A stretch of DNA of 64,000 bases from Agrypnia vestita (taxonomy: Eukaryota > Arthropoda > Insecta > Trichoptera > Phryganeidae), in contig JADDOH010000134.1 of the NCBI GenBank assembly GCA_016648135.1, positions 186,001-250,000 of the forward strand, written 5' to 3'. The first letter of the stretch is position 1, and each line of letters opens with the position of its first letter. The translations under genes were made by a program, and so were the position numbers. Under the pieces are notes generated by a model. That model worked only from the letters and a program-made list of their open reading frames with translations, was not told the origin of the DNA and did no database searches. Positions 44,614 to 59,600 of this stretch are shown in pieces.

Positions 44614-47600
44614 CTGAAAATTAAGTGTCTGTGAATATACATAAAAATTATACATGAAAATGAAGTGTTTTTTATTCATTCTCAAGTGAATTAAAAATCA
44701 CAAAAACCCACAAGACGTGTGTCGAATTCTGTAGTTAAATGACACCTAGAAGGCTCTCTCGTTTAGAAGATTGGAAATACAATTAAATACCTGATGTGAA
44801 TTCTAAATCAAAGTAAAGCCAGCAAATCGGTGGCTCTGTTCTTCAAGACTTTACTCTCATAGTCCAGACAGTACTCTTCCGCCGGTATCGTTATGATAGA
44901 ATCGCAATTTTTTAAATATAGTTTTATAATATTTAGACAGATATACAGAAAAATCTTATATATCATTAAATTAAAAATTGAATCAGAACAAATTTTTAAT
45001 TGTTATTTGAACTAGTGATGCAATGAATACTACTTTCACGAATACGAATATGAATAATTCAACAAGGTAATAAATAATACACCACCGTTCTTTTTTACTA
45101 ATAGATTTAACAATTAAAATTTACCACCGGCAAATTTTTGTTAAAAAGCACAACATTTATTTTATCCGTTTGTACATTCCCAGCGGTAGAAAATAAATAT
45201 CACCTTTTTCACGCTTATGAGAGGTCATGTTATTAGATTTAATTTGAAATTATTTTATAAGAGTTAACACGGAAATAAAATGGAACGAACAAAACAAAAA
45301 CTACATGAAATGAGCACCTAACCTTATTAATAATCCAACGAAACTAGATGAAAGAACTTATATTATACTGTGAAACAAGTAACAATTGACAACTTGAGAA
45401 CTCAACAAATCCATTCATTCAATGTTAGGGGAATCCCCGATAATAGGTGTGTAGGTATGTTCAGATAAACGGTGCACAGCCAAACCGTAATTTGCGTTGC
45501 GTTCAGTTATAAATAGTTTGTTTTTAATATTCGGCGAATACGAATATTCATATTCGTTGCATCACTAATTTGTACATATGACACAGAAATTAAAAAAATA
45601 TTGTTGTAGAAAATCACAATAATTTTGCAGTTTATTTTAACATTTTGAAGATTGAAAATATGATGTTTTTATTATCATTGTTGAAAAGTTTTTTTATAAT
45701 TAATTAAGGTATTATTAGTGGATCAAAAATTTGCTTTACCTGCTTGGTAGTCGTAGAGGGCTTTTGCAGTTAGTCCAGGATCATCATCTAAGTCTTGGTA
45801 GATGCCGTCATCTTCTAGAGCCTCAGGAGATACATCTATAATAACAAATAACAGACTCTTAGCTTAGATAACTAACAGTAGTTTCAGCTCATTTAATCAG
45901 TACCTAATCAGTTAATTATTTGAATTTACACCTAATCAATGTAAAAATTCTATATTTGAGAGTAGTCAGTTTAATAACTTCCCCCGTCGGTGAGATTTTC
46001 TGTTACTCTAGAAACTTAAGTAAAAAAATATTTTCAAACTATTACAGCAAAACCCCATTATTTCGAACCTCAATAATTTAAAAGTCATCATAATTCGATA
46101 TTTTTAATATACATAGGTTCCAAAATGTTAATTTCAAAATGGATTAACTCCGAAAAATAATTTAATTCAAAATAATTTTTTAGACTCTTGCACCATAAAT
46201 CAATACATTTTGAGTAACATAATTAAAAAATTTTTAACAAGTTATAAAAATCTGATACTGCACACGGTTTTTGTTTGTACACATATATGTATTTTTATGT
46301 ATTTCACGGTACATTGTGGAATCCTCTTTATCTATACATATAATGTACGCTTTCTTCAGTTGACTGCCTTGATATTACGACATCTTATTATTTCACGTAT
46401 TTGTGAGCTGGTAAAAAGGTGTTATCGAAAGTTAAAGTTGTGTGAAGATTAAAAAAGCCATCCACAAATTCAAAGATAACTAAACATCGTTTAGTCATCC
46501 AAACGTGACGAAATGTAAAAAAAAATTTACAAGTGAGATCAGCAATAGAAATGTCGCAATCTTTGCGTTAACATAATAAACATTTTATTTTCAAAATGAT
46601 TTCTTGAAATACATGCAAAAATCGCGTGTTTTTTGATGAGTTTCACAATTTTTAGCAAATTTCGCAGTGATTGTTGTGATTCTAATTTTTTATACTTGAA
46701 TTTCAATTTAACGGGGATCCGTATAATTCAAAAGGTTTTTTTTGGGTCATTGAATTTCCAATTAACGAAATTCTACTGTGATAAACTATTAGTAAAATAT
46801 TATTAAAGTCACATAGAGGCTGTTCATACCCGTACACACAACAAAAAAACGTGCGTCATACGCACGGTTTACACATACTAATTCAATTGTCTTTCTTAAA
46901 TGGAAAGATGTCTAACATAGCTTACGTTTTTCTCGGATTATTATTATATTATCTTAGAGAATTACAATAATACAATTACCGTGCCAGAGGACTCTCCAGT
47001 GCCGTGCTCCGTGCCAGAGTGTTCTCAGTGTTTCTTATTATAAGTTCTGATATTAAATTATTAACATATTAATATGTAATGCGGGTGGCCAATTGTGTTT
47101 GCTGTGCAGCAAACACAATTGTTTACCTAGGCCTACGACAACCGCTTCGCGGCCAATTGTATCTGGCAAACTTCCATTTTTGCTATTGTGGCCGCTTTGC
47201 AGTTTAGATATAATTAAGACAAAGTATTTATTCAAAATTTCTAACCGATTAATAAGTCAGAGCGGAATAAACCATAGTTCGATAGGTAGGTACCTACTCT
47301 CTTCTCATCTCGCAGTCTTGATTACTTTTATACAACATTATAAAAAATTTATCTTCGTTTAATTTTTACATAAACAAATTTGAATGTTCAAAACCAAAAA
47401 TGTAATTAAAATTTCAACAAAAAAAATATTCTCGACCGTAAAAAAAAAATTCGATCCTGCCAGGATTCGAACCTGGCATCTTATTGTATATGTTACAGCG
47501 AATTTGCATTCTTAGTGAGACTATACTTTCACTAGTAAAAATGTACTTTTCCCGGTCGGGCAGAGTGGGGGCAGTGAAAACATCTAAATCAACGAATTCT

Positions 47601-50600
47601 CAGATTCACTACACATAATCCGTGAAAATACATTACTCAAAGCATAGACAATATATCGGTGAAACCATCAATTTGTACACGTAATTCTTAAAGCGTAGAA
47701 AGTATAAAGGCGGCACTACACTAGGCGATTTTTATTCATTTTGCGGTCCTATTTTAACTCCTAAATTAAAATAGGACAGCGGCACCGCAAAACGAATACG
47801 AATCGCGAAGTAAGGTGTCGGCTGAAAGATCGCTCACTCGGGTTTTTTATGATATCTGACGACTGCCGGAACAAAACGAGGTTATGTCACCATGTAAATA
47901 TTGGGGGGTTAAGGGAAAATTTTTATTAATGAATATGTATTTTGTCAATTAAGTTTATTAAATATGTTTTTTTATAACAATACAAAAGTTTATTTCTTAC
48001 AAATATAGAAACATAAATAAACATACACCCGGTATTATTAATTTTAAATGAACCTTTAAAAGTGCGTCAAGTAACAAACACTCGATGCGAAAAATACAAA
48101 AATCAAAGAGATTCTAAGGCTCGGTTGCGCCAGCAGAAGTAAAGGTAAAAAAAGTTACTCGAGTGACTTTAAAGTTACTCAAGTTACTCTTTTTACTAAA
48201 AACGGGTCTCCAAGATAGGTGGGTAAAAGTAAAAATGTTGTTAAAAAAAATGGCCGTCCTCTCACAGCTGATTTGAAAATGTGACATTTGTTCATATAGG
48301 TACTTGTCATTTGAATTTTGTCGCTGTCATTTTCGTATTGAAATTTGTAAACATTAAAATGAATCTTTTAATTTCGCGTTATTTTAGCGATGGTTTGACG
48401 TTTGTTTCATAGAATAAAGTGGTTTGTTTGAACTGGTTTTGAACCGCAAAAGTACGTATTGCCAGTGGTGAAAAACTGAAATAAATCAAATTCCATAGAC
48501 AAATGCGGTATTTGAGGTTTATTCCGCTTGGCACCCTATTAGCCTTATGATTGGTTTGACAGCGGTAAAAAAGGCGTTTGTGCAACCCGAAATCGAGTTT
48601 ACTCTGATCTGAGGGTAAAAAAAGTTACTCGGGTCAATGTTACTCGAACCAAATTTACTTCTGCTGGCGCAACCGAGCCTAAGTCATCATTTACGTTTGA
48701 ATTCATTCAGATTCTTCCGCATTTCCAATTTTCTATCTTTTTATCAAAAATGTGTCTAATGTCGTTTGCGTTTCTTGTTTGCGCACGTGTAAGCACGGGT
48801 GGTAGACGTACAACATAAAGTGCGCGGTTTTTAAGTTCGCAAACTTACTCGGCTCGACGTCGGTGACAGACGTGAAGCTTGCTCGCACCGTATCATTTTT
48901 ATGAGTTTAATCGACTGTCTTTTGAATTATAAGATGATCAGAATTTCGTAAGTGTTCGCGATTAAAATTTTAAAAATATATTACGTTTTAGTTACCTACC
49001 TAAACTAATCATTGAATATCAAAGACCAGTCCAGAAGTGTGACAGTTCGAGAAACAGAACTATCGCCACAGAATAGAGAATATGCTATCGCTCAAAGGAT
49101 AAAAATTAGAAATACTGTCGCTTTGTGATGACTTTGGACTAGACTAGTGTAGAATGAGACACAAAACGCAAAATAAATTTTGAAAAACAAGGTCCATGTG
49201 CCATTAGAATCTTGTTATAAAATCATATAATGAAGAATTGGTGCAGACGAAACTTTCAACACTTCAAAATGACTATTTTAATAATATCCGTTACCTACAT
49301 AATGTTGATTTGCACAGAAGAAATTAATAATGCAGTAAGAACCTTGTTCACGCAATGACTTATTAATTGTTATTCAAGGCCCGGTTGTTTCAATTTGGAT
49401 AAATAAAAGTTCGTTTAAAAGCATAGATTTTTACGGAAACGGATTTCATACTTGTCAAATTAAATTTTTGATAGTTCGGAAACCAATAAATTCACTAGTA
49501 AGTGCAAGTTAAAATATTGTATTCATTTCTATTGGTGAAAAACTCTTTGAATATGAGAAGAATGACCTTGAATATACTTTCTCTAAAATGCCAGTGAATG
49601 ATGGACTCACTAGAAAATCAGATTCACTGTAACATATACAAATAGAAATCATCATCCAAATGCAGAAACGTATGACATTGCTTGGAGTAATTATAATATA
49701 AAAAAATTAATCATCGTTTAATTTTTACATAAACAAATTTGAATGTTCAAAACCAAAAATGTAATTAATATTTCAACAAAAAAATATTCTCGAGTGTAAA
49801 AAAAAAATTCGATCCTGCCAGGATTCGAACCTGGCATATTCTGATCCGCAGTTAGACGTGTTATTCATTGCGCCACCGGACGCGATAAACGAAGCGGCAA
49901 AATTATTGTATACAAATAGAAATCATCATCCAAATGCAGAAACGTACGACATTGCTTGGAGTAATTATAATATAGATAACAATCGACTATCATTGCTAAT
50001 CTCCAACCATATTTCAATAAGCTTATATGCAATCCGATCTAATAAAAAAAAATAACCCATAAAAACAAAGTTTTTATTATACTCTCTTTCTCATTTACTA
50101 GTTGAAACAGTTTTGGCGCTTACCCCACGCGTTGGGCTTGAGTCGGGCGACGCTACGAAAGGGAGTAATTAAAAAATTTCGAAAAATCCAAAATTATACT
50201 ATAATAATTAAAAAATTTTAAACGAAAATTTGTTAGATCATTTTTATCGTCGCCACAAGTCTGCCTGCAAAGTTTCAGCTCAATTGGGTCACAGGAAAAG
50301 GGTCAAAAATCGATCCAAATTTTTTCAACAAACGAGCAAGCAGACGCTACGAGTTAAAAGAAAGGGAGTAACAAATATATCCTTACCATCGGGAGTACTG
50401 TTGCCATTGGTGTTCCCTTCAGTACTATAATTGACATTCTCGATAACTGTATTCTGTCTGCTCAAGTCTCCATACTCTTTGCTCTCCGAACTATCCGATA
50501 TATTGTTCTTACTGTGTGGAGATCTCTTTATGGTACTAAATTTATTATCACTATCGTCATCGTCCAGGTCGTTGCTACTCGATGTAGAGACAGAAGAGTC

Positions 50601-53600
50601 GAAGATGTCATTCTCCAATATATTCTGCTTGATAAAGTCTTCATTTTGCGGATTGGTGTGATTAGGACTACGGTTGGCTTCTTCCTTTTCAGGCGCGGGA
50701 GTGCTTAGCGGATCGTCATTGGAGAGTTTCCCAACGGGTTCGATGCACGGGGAAATGGAAGTGAACCCAACGTGGTTGATTTCGCTCGGACTGAGATCGC
50801 TAATAATCTGTATAGACTGCTGGATTTGCGACGGGCTCTCTAAGCTCAGTTTGATCTTGTCAATATTTTTTATGGGACTAGTTATCAGCACGGGCGATTC
50901 CTCTTCAGGTGCTAATGTTTTTGTCTGCTGTTGGTTATTTGCCTCTGAACTTTGCGTGAGGCTGTTGATACGTTGCGAGACGACGGAATTCCGAACCGGT
51001 TTTTGAGGAATGAAGCTCCTATTAAGAGAAAATTCCAAATTAAAAAATGGATAAAAAGAGTTTGAAATATTTTTAATTGCAATGTGTCCTAATAAAGAGC
51101 AAATAAGTAAGCTATCAAAGGGATTTATTTAATAAAGGTTTTTAAGTAAAAACGTCATTTTGTAATAAAGCGAAACATATTTACTAAGACATTTTATTTT
51201 TTATAAGTATTTAATTTGACTTTTTCATAATTGTTTCAAAATTTACAAGTTCGTAGTAGTTTTTTAACTAAGTCAAATGTAGTACAACCAGGAGTAAAAC
51301 TACAGCGCATATTTCGCATGCAAATTTTCGTTAGTTCATGTATATATCTGTGGGCGAAAGGAACAACCGAAAAAGTCAATAAAACGAGTTTTGAGTTAAA
51401 TATGCAGAGTTGTTCTTTAGATACATATCTAGCAAGGAAAAATTTTATGAGTCGGAAAATAAAATAAAATGTGACTATTTTTTAATTTATTGAAAAAGGA
51501 CAAATGACATGATTAATTATTTGAAAAATTTGGCTAGAAACAACGACATTAGTCAACTTGGTTCAACGTTCTTGAGCAAAAAGGAAAACTACTGGTGCAA
51601 AAATTAGATAAAAATAACTAAGGCTTTAAAAAATATTTTGTAAGCAAACAAAATTTTGTTTTGGCTCTCCTGGAAATCTGCATTTTTAGAGTTATTCGGT
51701 TTTTCCTTTCGCACAGACATATTTTGGTGGTCTGTGAGATATTTTTTACTTTTCAAAAAATATACTTTGATAAAGATTTTGTAATTCATACATTAAAAAT
51801 GTTAAGGGAATCAATAAACAGTTTTAATGACTCTGTATTTCAATGATTATACAATAAATATTTAACCAATCAAACACAAATATGTAACTATCGTCTCAAT
51901 TATTTATGTCTCAAGAAGAGTAGCTTGTTGGTCTTGTGGTTAGGACTCTCGCCTCGTGATCCAAAGGTCGCGGGTTCGAACCTCACTCCAGACCAGCAAG
52001 TTAGCCCTATTTTCATAGCACAAGCGTTCAGCTTAGTTTGAAAATGGTAAGAATATTAATGTGATACGTATTCCGTGTTCGCATTTCTATTTAAAAAAAA
52101 AAGTAAAACCCATACTTGTTGTTCATCTGCCCTTGCGAGGAATTCTGCTCAAACATTGCCCGTGCCTGCGAAGTGGAGTGCCCGATGAGCTCCTTAGCCT
52201 CTCGAGACCTTTGCCGTCGCAGCACATCACTGGTGTTTATCCCACTACGCGACGCATTCTCTTCTTGTTCCTTTAGCAGTCTACAGAAGATAAGCAAAAT
52301 ATGCATTTGGTAAAAATTAAACTCTAGCGAAAAATATAAATTATGCAAAAGTTTCAGAATAATTTCTGACCCATCTACTACTAACAGAAACAACTGGAGA
52401 GTAAAATGAGCAATGCAGTCGTACAATCATCTCCAACATTGACAAATCTCTTTATGTCTTTTATACTGATAATATACAGGGTGTCTCATAGCTAGTAGCA
52501 AAATCTTTAAGGGTGGATACATGCCTTGATAATGAGTCGAAAATGTTCAAGCGACCATGACCTAATATCGATAGTTATGGAGATATACAATATCAAAAAT
52601 TTGCATTTTTTTCAATATTTCTGACTTATTTCTTGCAAAAAATTTAAATATCATTACAGTAACTTTCATCGTTTTTTTATCGTTTTATTTGAGTGGTACT
52701 GAAGCGAATGAATTGTTCAAATCAATATAAGTTACTAGGTACATACAATGATGGATCAATTTTTTGCAAAAAATGAGTCAAAAATATTTTTTTTAAATGC
52801 AAACTTCGATATTGCATATCTCCATAAATATTGATCATAAATCATGGTCGCTTTAACATTTTCGATCCATTCCAAGGCGGGGATCCACCTGTAGAGTTTT
52901 TCCTACTAGCTATGTCAATAATGTATTACACATATAATAAACATTTTTTATATTAAAAACAATTAAGTTCATAAAATAATCAATGTTTGTAATTTGTGAG
53001 GTTAAATGAATTTGTTTTTGATGGTAATAAAATGATGATCAGATAATATTGTTGCAGTAGCTAAAGAAAAAAATTTGAAAATGTGTAGGTACCTACTATG
53101 CAGACTCAAAATAAATTTTAAAAATGCCAACAATACACAAATGCTGTAATAGGCATGATGACAGTATTAAAAAATTAAAGAATAAGTGATTTTAGACAAG
53201 AAAATATTTTGAAAGGATTCTATAAAATTGTGCAGTTTTAAACACATTGAGATTCATAAGATTTTTAATAAAATAAAAGTATAAAATTTTGCATTCGGCC
53301 TTTTTATGTAACTGAAACACGGGTCAGAGCGAATGACGTCACGCCTAAGTAACCATCATCGTGTCTCTTGAGATGTTGTCACAGACACAATGCAAGGTTA
53401 TCTTAGGCTTGACGTCACGTAAACGCCATGATGCCTGCGGGCAATTTTGTGCAAAATTAAAAAATTGAATTTATTACGGAAATAATGTTATTTTCGGTAT
53501 TAGTAGACATGTACCTACGTTACAGAAGATTATTTCAAAATCTGTCATCATGCCTATTATATGTGCAAATGACAAACATACAGATAGACTATACTGCGAA

Positions 53601-56600
53601 TATATTATTTAATATTTTTATACTGTCTGGGTAGTGTGATAATCAATCGAGGTTTCCATTACATGGTTGACAAAGCGTTTAAACAGACGACTTCCAAGAT
53701 CTAAACCCCGCATCCTTGCCTTCAATCTGAGAGCAACATTACAACTTTTGAGAGTATCTTGTGGCAACATATTTGAAGAAAGAAGAGTACAAATCAAATT
53801 AATAGATTTCTTGTGCCGACTGAAATATATAAAATTACGCAAAGTAAACAAGATTAATTAATATGTTGGAGCAGATAAATACAAAGAAAACAATAAAATT
53901 TTCATTGCCCAGTTCACTCACAAAAGCACAAAGACACTCAAACAATTGACAAAATGTCTATGTAGAGTAAAACTGTCGTAAACATTTTTGTTTCATTTTT
54001 TTTTTGTATAACATTTATTTGTATGTAAAACACTAAAAGTGCATTCGACATAACTAACTACTAACTAATGAAATATGCCTGAAAAGAAATTGTAAAAAAT
54101 TTTGAAAAAAGTTAGTTATTATTCTACCCATGCAGTTACGACAGTTCTACATTTTTTTTATATCTTTTGTGCAACATCTCTGAAAAAATTAAATTATTAT
54201 GTGATTTAATATTTCATGATATGATAATGTCCCTTCAGAAACACAATTAGTGTGAAATTCAAAACAAATTTTGAATTTTTGACGATGCCTCAAAAAGGCT
54301 TTTGCACCAGTGGTGTTTGGCAAATATTATTAGCAAGTGACAAGATGATAATTGATATTAACAAACAAAATAATTGTGTTTTTGAAGTGACGTCTACAAA
54401 TGCTCGCAATGTCCCTTTAAGCCTTAAGTGATTTCAAAAAAGCCCATCCACATAGATTCAAAGTAAAGTATCCAATTTTTCAAACACTTTGTTGAGATCG
54501 CTCTCAATGTTGATTTTGCTTAAATTTTGCAATTTTAATCCAAAGACTAGCTCTACGATACTGTTAGAGATACGTGTAGTGTAGTGAGGCGAATACATGT
54601 GCATATGTGTTTCATGTGCTTTTAGAGGTATAATGGTTTGTTGATACATACGCAAGATTAAACTAAGTATTTTGATTTAATGGAAATTTTTGATAGCTGT
54701 AGAGTACGGCGCTAAAAAAAATAATTAATTTTAATTAAGGAATATTTCATGGATTATTTATTATAAGTCGATAGAATTTCTCAATGATTACAAATTTGGG
54801 ATGTGCAGTACCATAATAACACCTACAGATAACATGCTTCCACATAGAATTTTTAGCTATTTCCTACACGTTAATTAATATTGTTAAAAATATTATATTG
54901 AACTAAAATACTTAAATTATTCAAACAGAATTCCTGGAACTTGATGAAAGTTTTTCCTTCAAGTAAATTTTTGTGATTTATGATTATTTAAAAATTAAAT
55001 CATATGTCGTGTAGTGAGGATGCCCTTTGTTGTCCTTTAGCAATCTTATAGATTTAGAGAGATTTAGGGAAAGTTATTTTTATTTAATATTCAGAATCCA
55101 TAAAATTATTTAGTTTTCAAATCTTTAAAATATTTATCGCACATTTACTTTCATGTCAAATGGCACAAAATGGGTTCATGGCCAACAAGAAATGAAAAAT
55201 TAATATAGGCAACTCTAATATGTACGTATACGTAAAATAAATGCCCTTGTGCAATTTGTCTAAATTAACTTTAAACAGGCTAATAACCTGACACTAGAAA
55301 AACAAAAATGAATTTAGGATTCAATTCTTCATGTAACCTCTGCGCTCTAAGCGGAAATAACAACGGCCTGTCTGCTCCTGTCAATTAGCCACTAGGCTTG
55401 ACACTCTAACCGGCGCAAGGACATTCGACATGAGTAACCTAGCAAGCAATAGTCAGTATCAAAGAGCTACTCTCGAGACAAAAGTGTATTCGTGGACAGG
55501 CCCTTAAGTACAGCTCCAGGACTCTTCCTCTCTCAGAATTAGGGCTCTCCACCATCATACTAAATCTCCAAAGTGTCCTTACGATCTGAAAGAGAAGGAA
55601 TATCGATGTTAACTTTTTTAAATGTGTCAAAAGTTTTCTCACCCACCCTTTTTTAATCATTTCGCCGAAAAATGTTAAAAAAGAGGTTTGCTTGTCAAAT
55701 TTTATTGGAAATAAAGACTGATTGAACAAATTATCTGTCAAAAAAGTAATGATTTTTGGTGACTGTTATATGAAAGAATTTCTTTTTATGTGAAATAAAT
55801 TCTCGTGTGTTGCAAAAATTTGAACAAGTGTCATATCCCTTCCACATGTAAATGCCTACTTAAAAATTAGCCATTTGCAATAGAATGAGAAGAAGGCTTG
55901 ATTTCATAAACTTTTTTATGCATTTCGTGAAGCAACACGTCTATATCGACCGGTGGCATAACAAAATAAATAAGAGACTCAATTGCATAAACACAGAGGT
56001 TAGAATAAATTATATCCAATTTTAGAATTTCTCGTATTTTGTTAATAATTTTATGACAGCTCTATATTTGTTCTTTTCAATATTGACATAGTATGTACAC
56101 ATTGTTACTCACTAATCTATGAGTAAACTTAAAACTAAATATTAACAAAATTCACAATGACCTAGTTAGAGCTGGGGTATTTAAAATTCAATTCTGAAAA
56201 TAAAAAAGTCCCATACAAATCCCGTATATTTTTGGGCTTAATACGTTTCCCGCTTATGTTAGTTTCTCGCCTAAGTCGTGAAAAAATTTATAGCCGAACT
56301 CAATTTATTCATACAAATAAATCTTCATAATAAGTTTTTCGGAAGACGAAATTTTGTTCAACTTCCTAAAAATGAAAAATGTGCGCAATAAAAATTAAGT
56401 GGGTTTGGCGGCGTCACAAAAGTTCTAGCCGCTGAAAAAACCCTGTAGTATTTGAAAAGGCTAATAAAATAATATTTAATAAATAAATTTATCTGGCGAT
56501 TATTTACGATAATTTTTTCAAAATCAATCAACGTCGGCGCAAAATAAATTCCCCTAAACGAAACTGTTTTCATTTTGATTGTATTTCTTCGAGGAAACAA

Positions 56601-59600
56601 TCGGCAATATTAATTACGTAATATCTCCTATTGTTTTCTAAGGCCGGCGTCACACTAGGTGTATCTTCCGTCGCGTCTTTGACAAGGCGGAACATCGCTG
56701 CTACGCGGATCATCAATCGTTCCGCCGCCGCCGACAAAACGCTTGTATCGGCGTCTGTTCGATTCCCCGCCCGTGGAACTTACGTCAACGTTAAATTGGT
56801 GACGTCGCGTCTCGTGTTTTTGATTGCAACGCATCACATTTGACAGATTGTCCGCACATGTGTTTGTTTTTCGCGCGGTCCGTCGCGGAATATAGTAGGT
56901 ATGTGACGGCTAAATTCGGTTGCGGATTTGACGCGACAGAAGAAACGCGTAGTGTGGCGCCGACCTTAATGAGTTACAAAAAACAGATCTAATTTAATTT
57001 AGCAATAAAAAATACCACGAATTTTCTTCGCGCCCAGGAAAATATTAAGGTAGTCTGAAATCAAACGTAATTAAAATAAAGAAAATCGTAATTAATCAAA
57101 AATAAAAGGACGTTAAAATAAAGAAAATCGTAATTAATCAAAAATAAAAAGACGTTGCTCAAGGCAGTATGTTGAATGTACATCTAAATTATGTAGAAAT
57201 CATCAAAAGGGTTAATTTTTAAATGAAGTCAAATAGAATACTATTTACAAATGGTTATTTTTTACAAATGTGCGACCTTTACCAAGCCAGGGAAAATGCA
57301 AGTAGCTTTTTGTATTTATTTTCGTATTCGTGAGGTTTTTGATTTGTCAATATACACCGATTTATATTTAAATTTTTTGACAGTGCTAATTTTTTTTATC
57401 GTTTTTTATTATTTTCTGACCCTCAGGTACTATGTATTTACATAGATAATATTTTACAAATATATATATTTGCCTACTTACTTTTTTTAAATAAAATGTC
57501 CTTAAATTGTCAATTATATAAACGAAAATTTAATTAAAACACAAAATTAGAAAGTGTAAATGATTTATGAAAATATTGAAATCACTGTTAATATGTTTTC
57601 ACGCCTAATAAGTTTTTATTTGCTGGTCCCTTGAAAAACGTATTAAGAGAGTTTCACTGTACATAACTTAATAAAAAAACATATAAATTAAATATTTTGG
57701 AATAATAAAGTGCCTTATTTCATTTGTTTCTTAGTTGGTTTTCGTTAAATTTTTAAATACATCCATGGAGAAAAATTTTATTAAAGAATCATCATTATTT
57801 CTACATCATTTTTTGGCAATTGCAAATTGGTATGTATATTAAATGGCATAGTTCAAACTCTAATCTATTAATAGACCCATGAAGTCATTTCAATAGTGCT
57901 CAACTAATTAATAAAAATTGAGGAAGCTGAATAATGTGCATCCTGAACACTAAAAATAAAAACATAAAAAAATAATTGGCTAAATCCAAGATCATGGCCC
58001 CACGGGCTATAAAACAGACCCGTCTGAAAATAAGTATTTCTCAATATAATTTAATGTCCTAATTACAAAATTAAAGATAATTAACACCTGAATAACAAGT
58101 ATTAAATAAAATATTACACATTAAAGTTTTGTGATTTTCATGTGTCAAATGATCTATTTTTATTTTTAATAAGATTTTTACACATATCTATGGATAAGTA
58201 TTTGAATCATAGGCAACAACAAGAACGTAGGCTGAGCTTTGCAGGCTGTAGCAGGTGAGTATGCGCGGGCACAAACCTGTGGAACGCCCCCATGACTGCC
58301 TTGCCACCAAACCATAACACAACAAGTTAAAACCCTGGCCGTAGCAGGCGAGTATTCGGGGGCACAAACCCGTGCCTGACTCCCGGCTCCCACAACTGCG
58401 TTGCCACAAAATCATAAAACAATAAAAAAAAGCATAATTTTTTTTCCTTTATGGTTTGCTCTTTTTCATAAGTATATTTTTTCTATGGTTGTTAAAATAG
58501 TGACTGACATTCAAAATGAATGATAGAATTTTCGAAACTTTGAAGTGTAATATTTTATTTAATACTTATTATTCAAGCGTCAATTATCCTTAATTTTATA
58601 ACCAAAACTTTCAATTATATTGAGAAATACTTTTTTCAGTTGGATCTGTTATATAACCCGTTGGTCTATGTTCTTGGATTATGCCAAATAATTTTATACA
58701 AACTCTATTATAATTGAATACTGACTCAAAATTTTGATGCTTTTTGAGGTACATTATTAGACTTCTTAAATTTTCTAGAATAAGGGCAAGCAAAAGCACT
58801 TTTAGGGCCAAATTTGACAAATGCCAGCCTAGTCATAGAATATTAAGTCATATAAAAAATATAGAAAGTTAATTCATATATCTGTAAACAGTTAGTTGCA
58901 AATGATGCAGCCAATACGTAATCTTATTTGTTTAAAACGAAAGAATGAGTGGTTTGCAGAAAGCGGCATCCAGATTGTACTGAATTATAATACAGGCTTC
59001 TATTCTTACTAGTTTATTAGTACATAATTAGTTTAAATGTTAATATAATTGTAGGTACACTTCTTCAATTTTGACATGATGACATTTGACGGATGTCCTG
59101 ACGTATAGAAATAATATTAATAAAAAATTACATAAATAAGTATTTCCTGCCTATTCTGTCTTAGGAAATCATAATAATGTAGTTATCATATGAATAAGGG
59201 GGATATACGGATAAAAAGTACAAAATTTGGTGAAGATACAATAGCTGGTATATATATATATTTTATGTTTTTGGGTACAGTAAGTAATTTCAAAAAATTA
59301 TCAAATTTTGTACAAAACACGATGATTATTTTTAACGTCGACCGGTTTCGATACCACCGTATCTTCATCGAGACAGATGCACAATAACAGTTACATAAAT
59401 TAAAATATATAAAGGAATAACAGATGGAAGGGTGGCCTCATTCTTGGTGGAACTTTGGGACAGGGAGACATTGAAATAAGAAAGACAGTGGAAATCGTTG
59501 AGCAAGAAAATTGTATAATACAAAATAATATTCTAGTCCTGACAAAGTACTATGCAATTTGATCACCAGAAGGTAGAAGCGGAAGGAATTACACGTTATC

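Noticed and set aside
55439..55741. 100-codon minus frame as a possible extra DBNL exon
   Set aside because: The part after the TCTCTTTCAG acceptor-like site has the wrong phase for exon 60799-60965 (a stop appears at once) and the neighbouring exons already join in frame without it.
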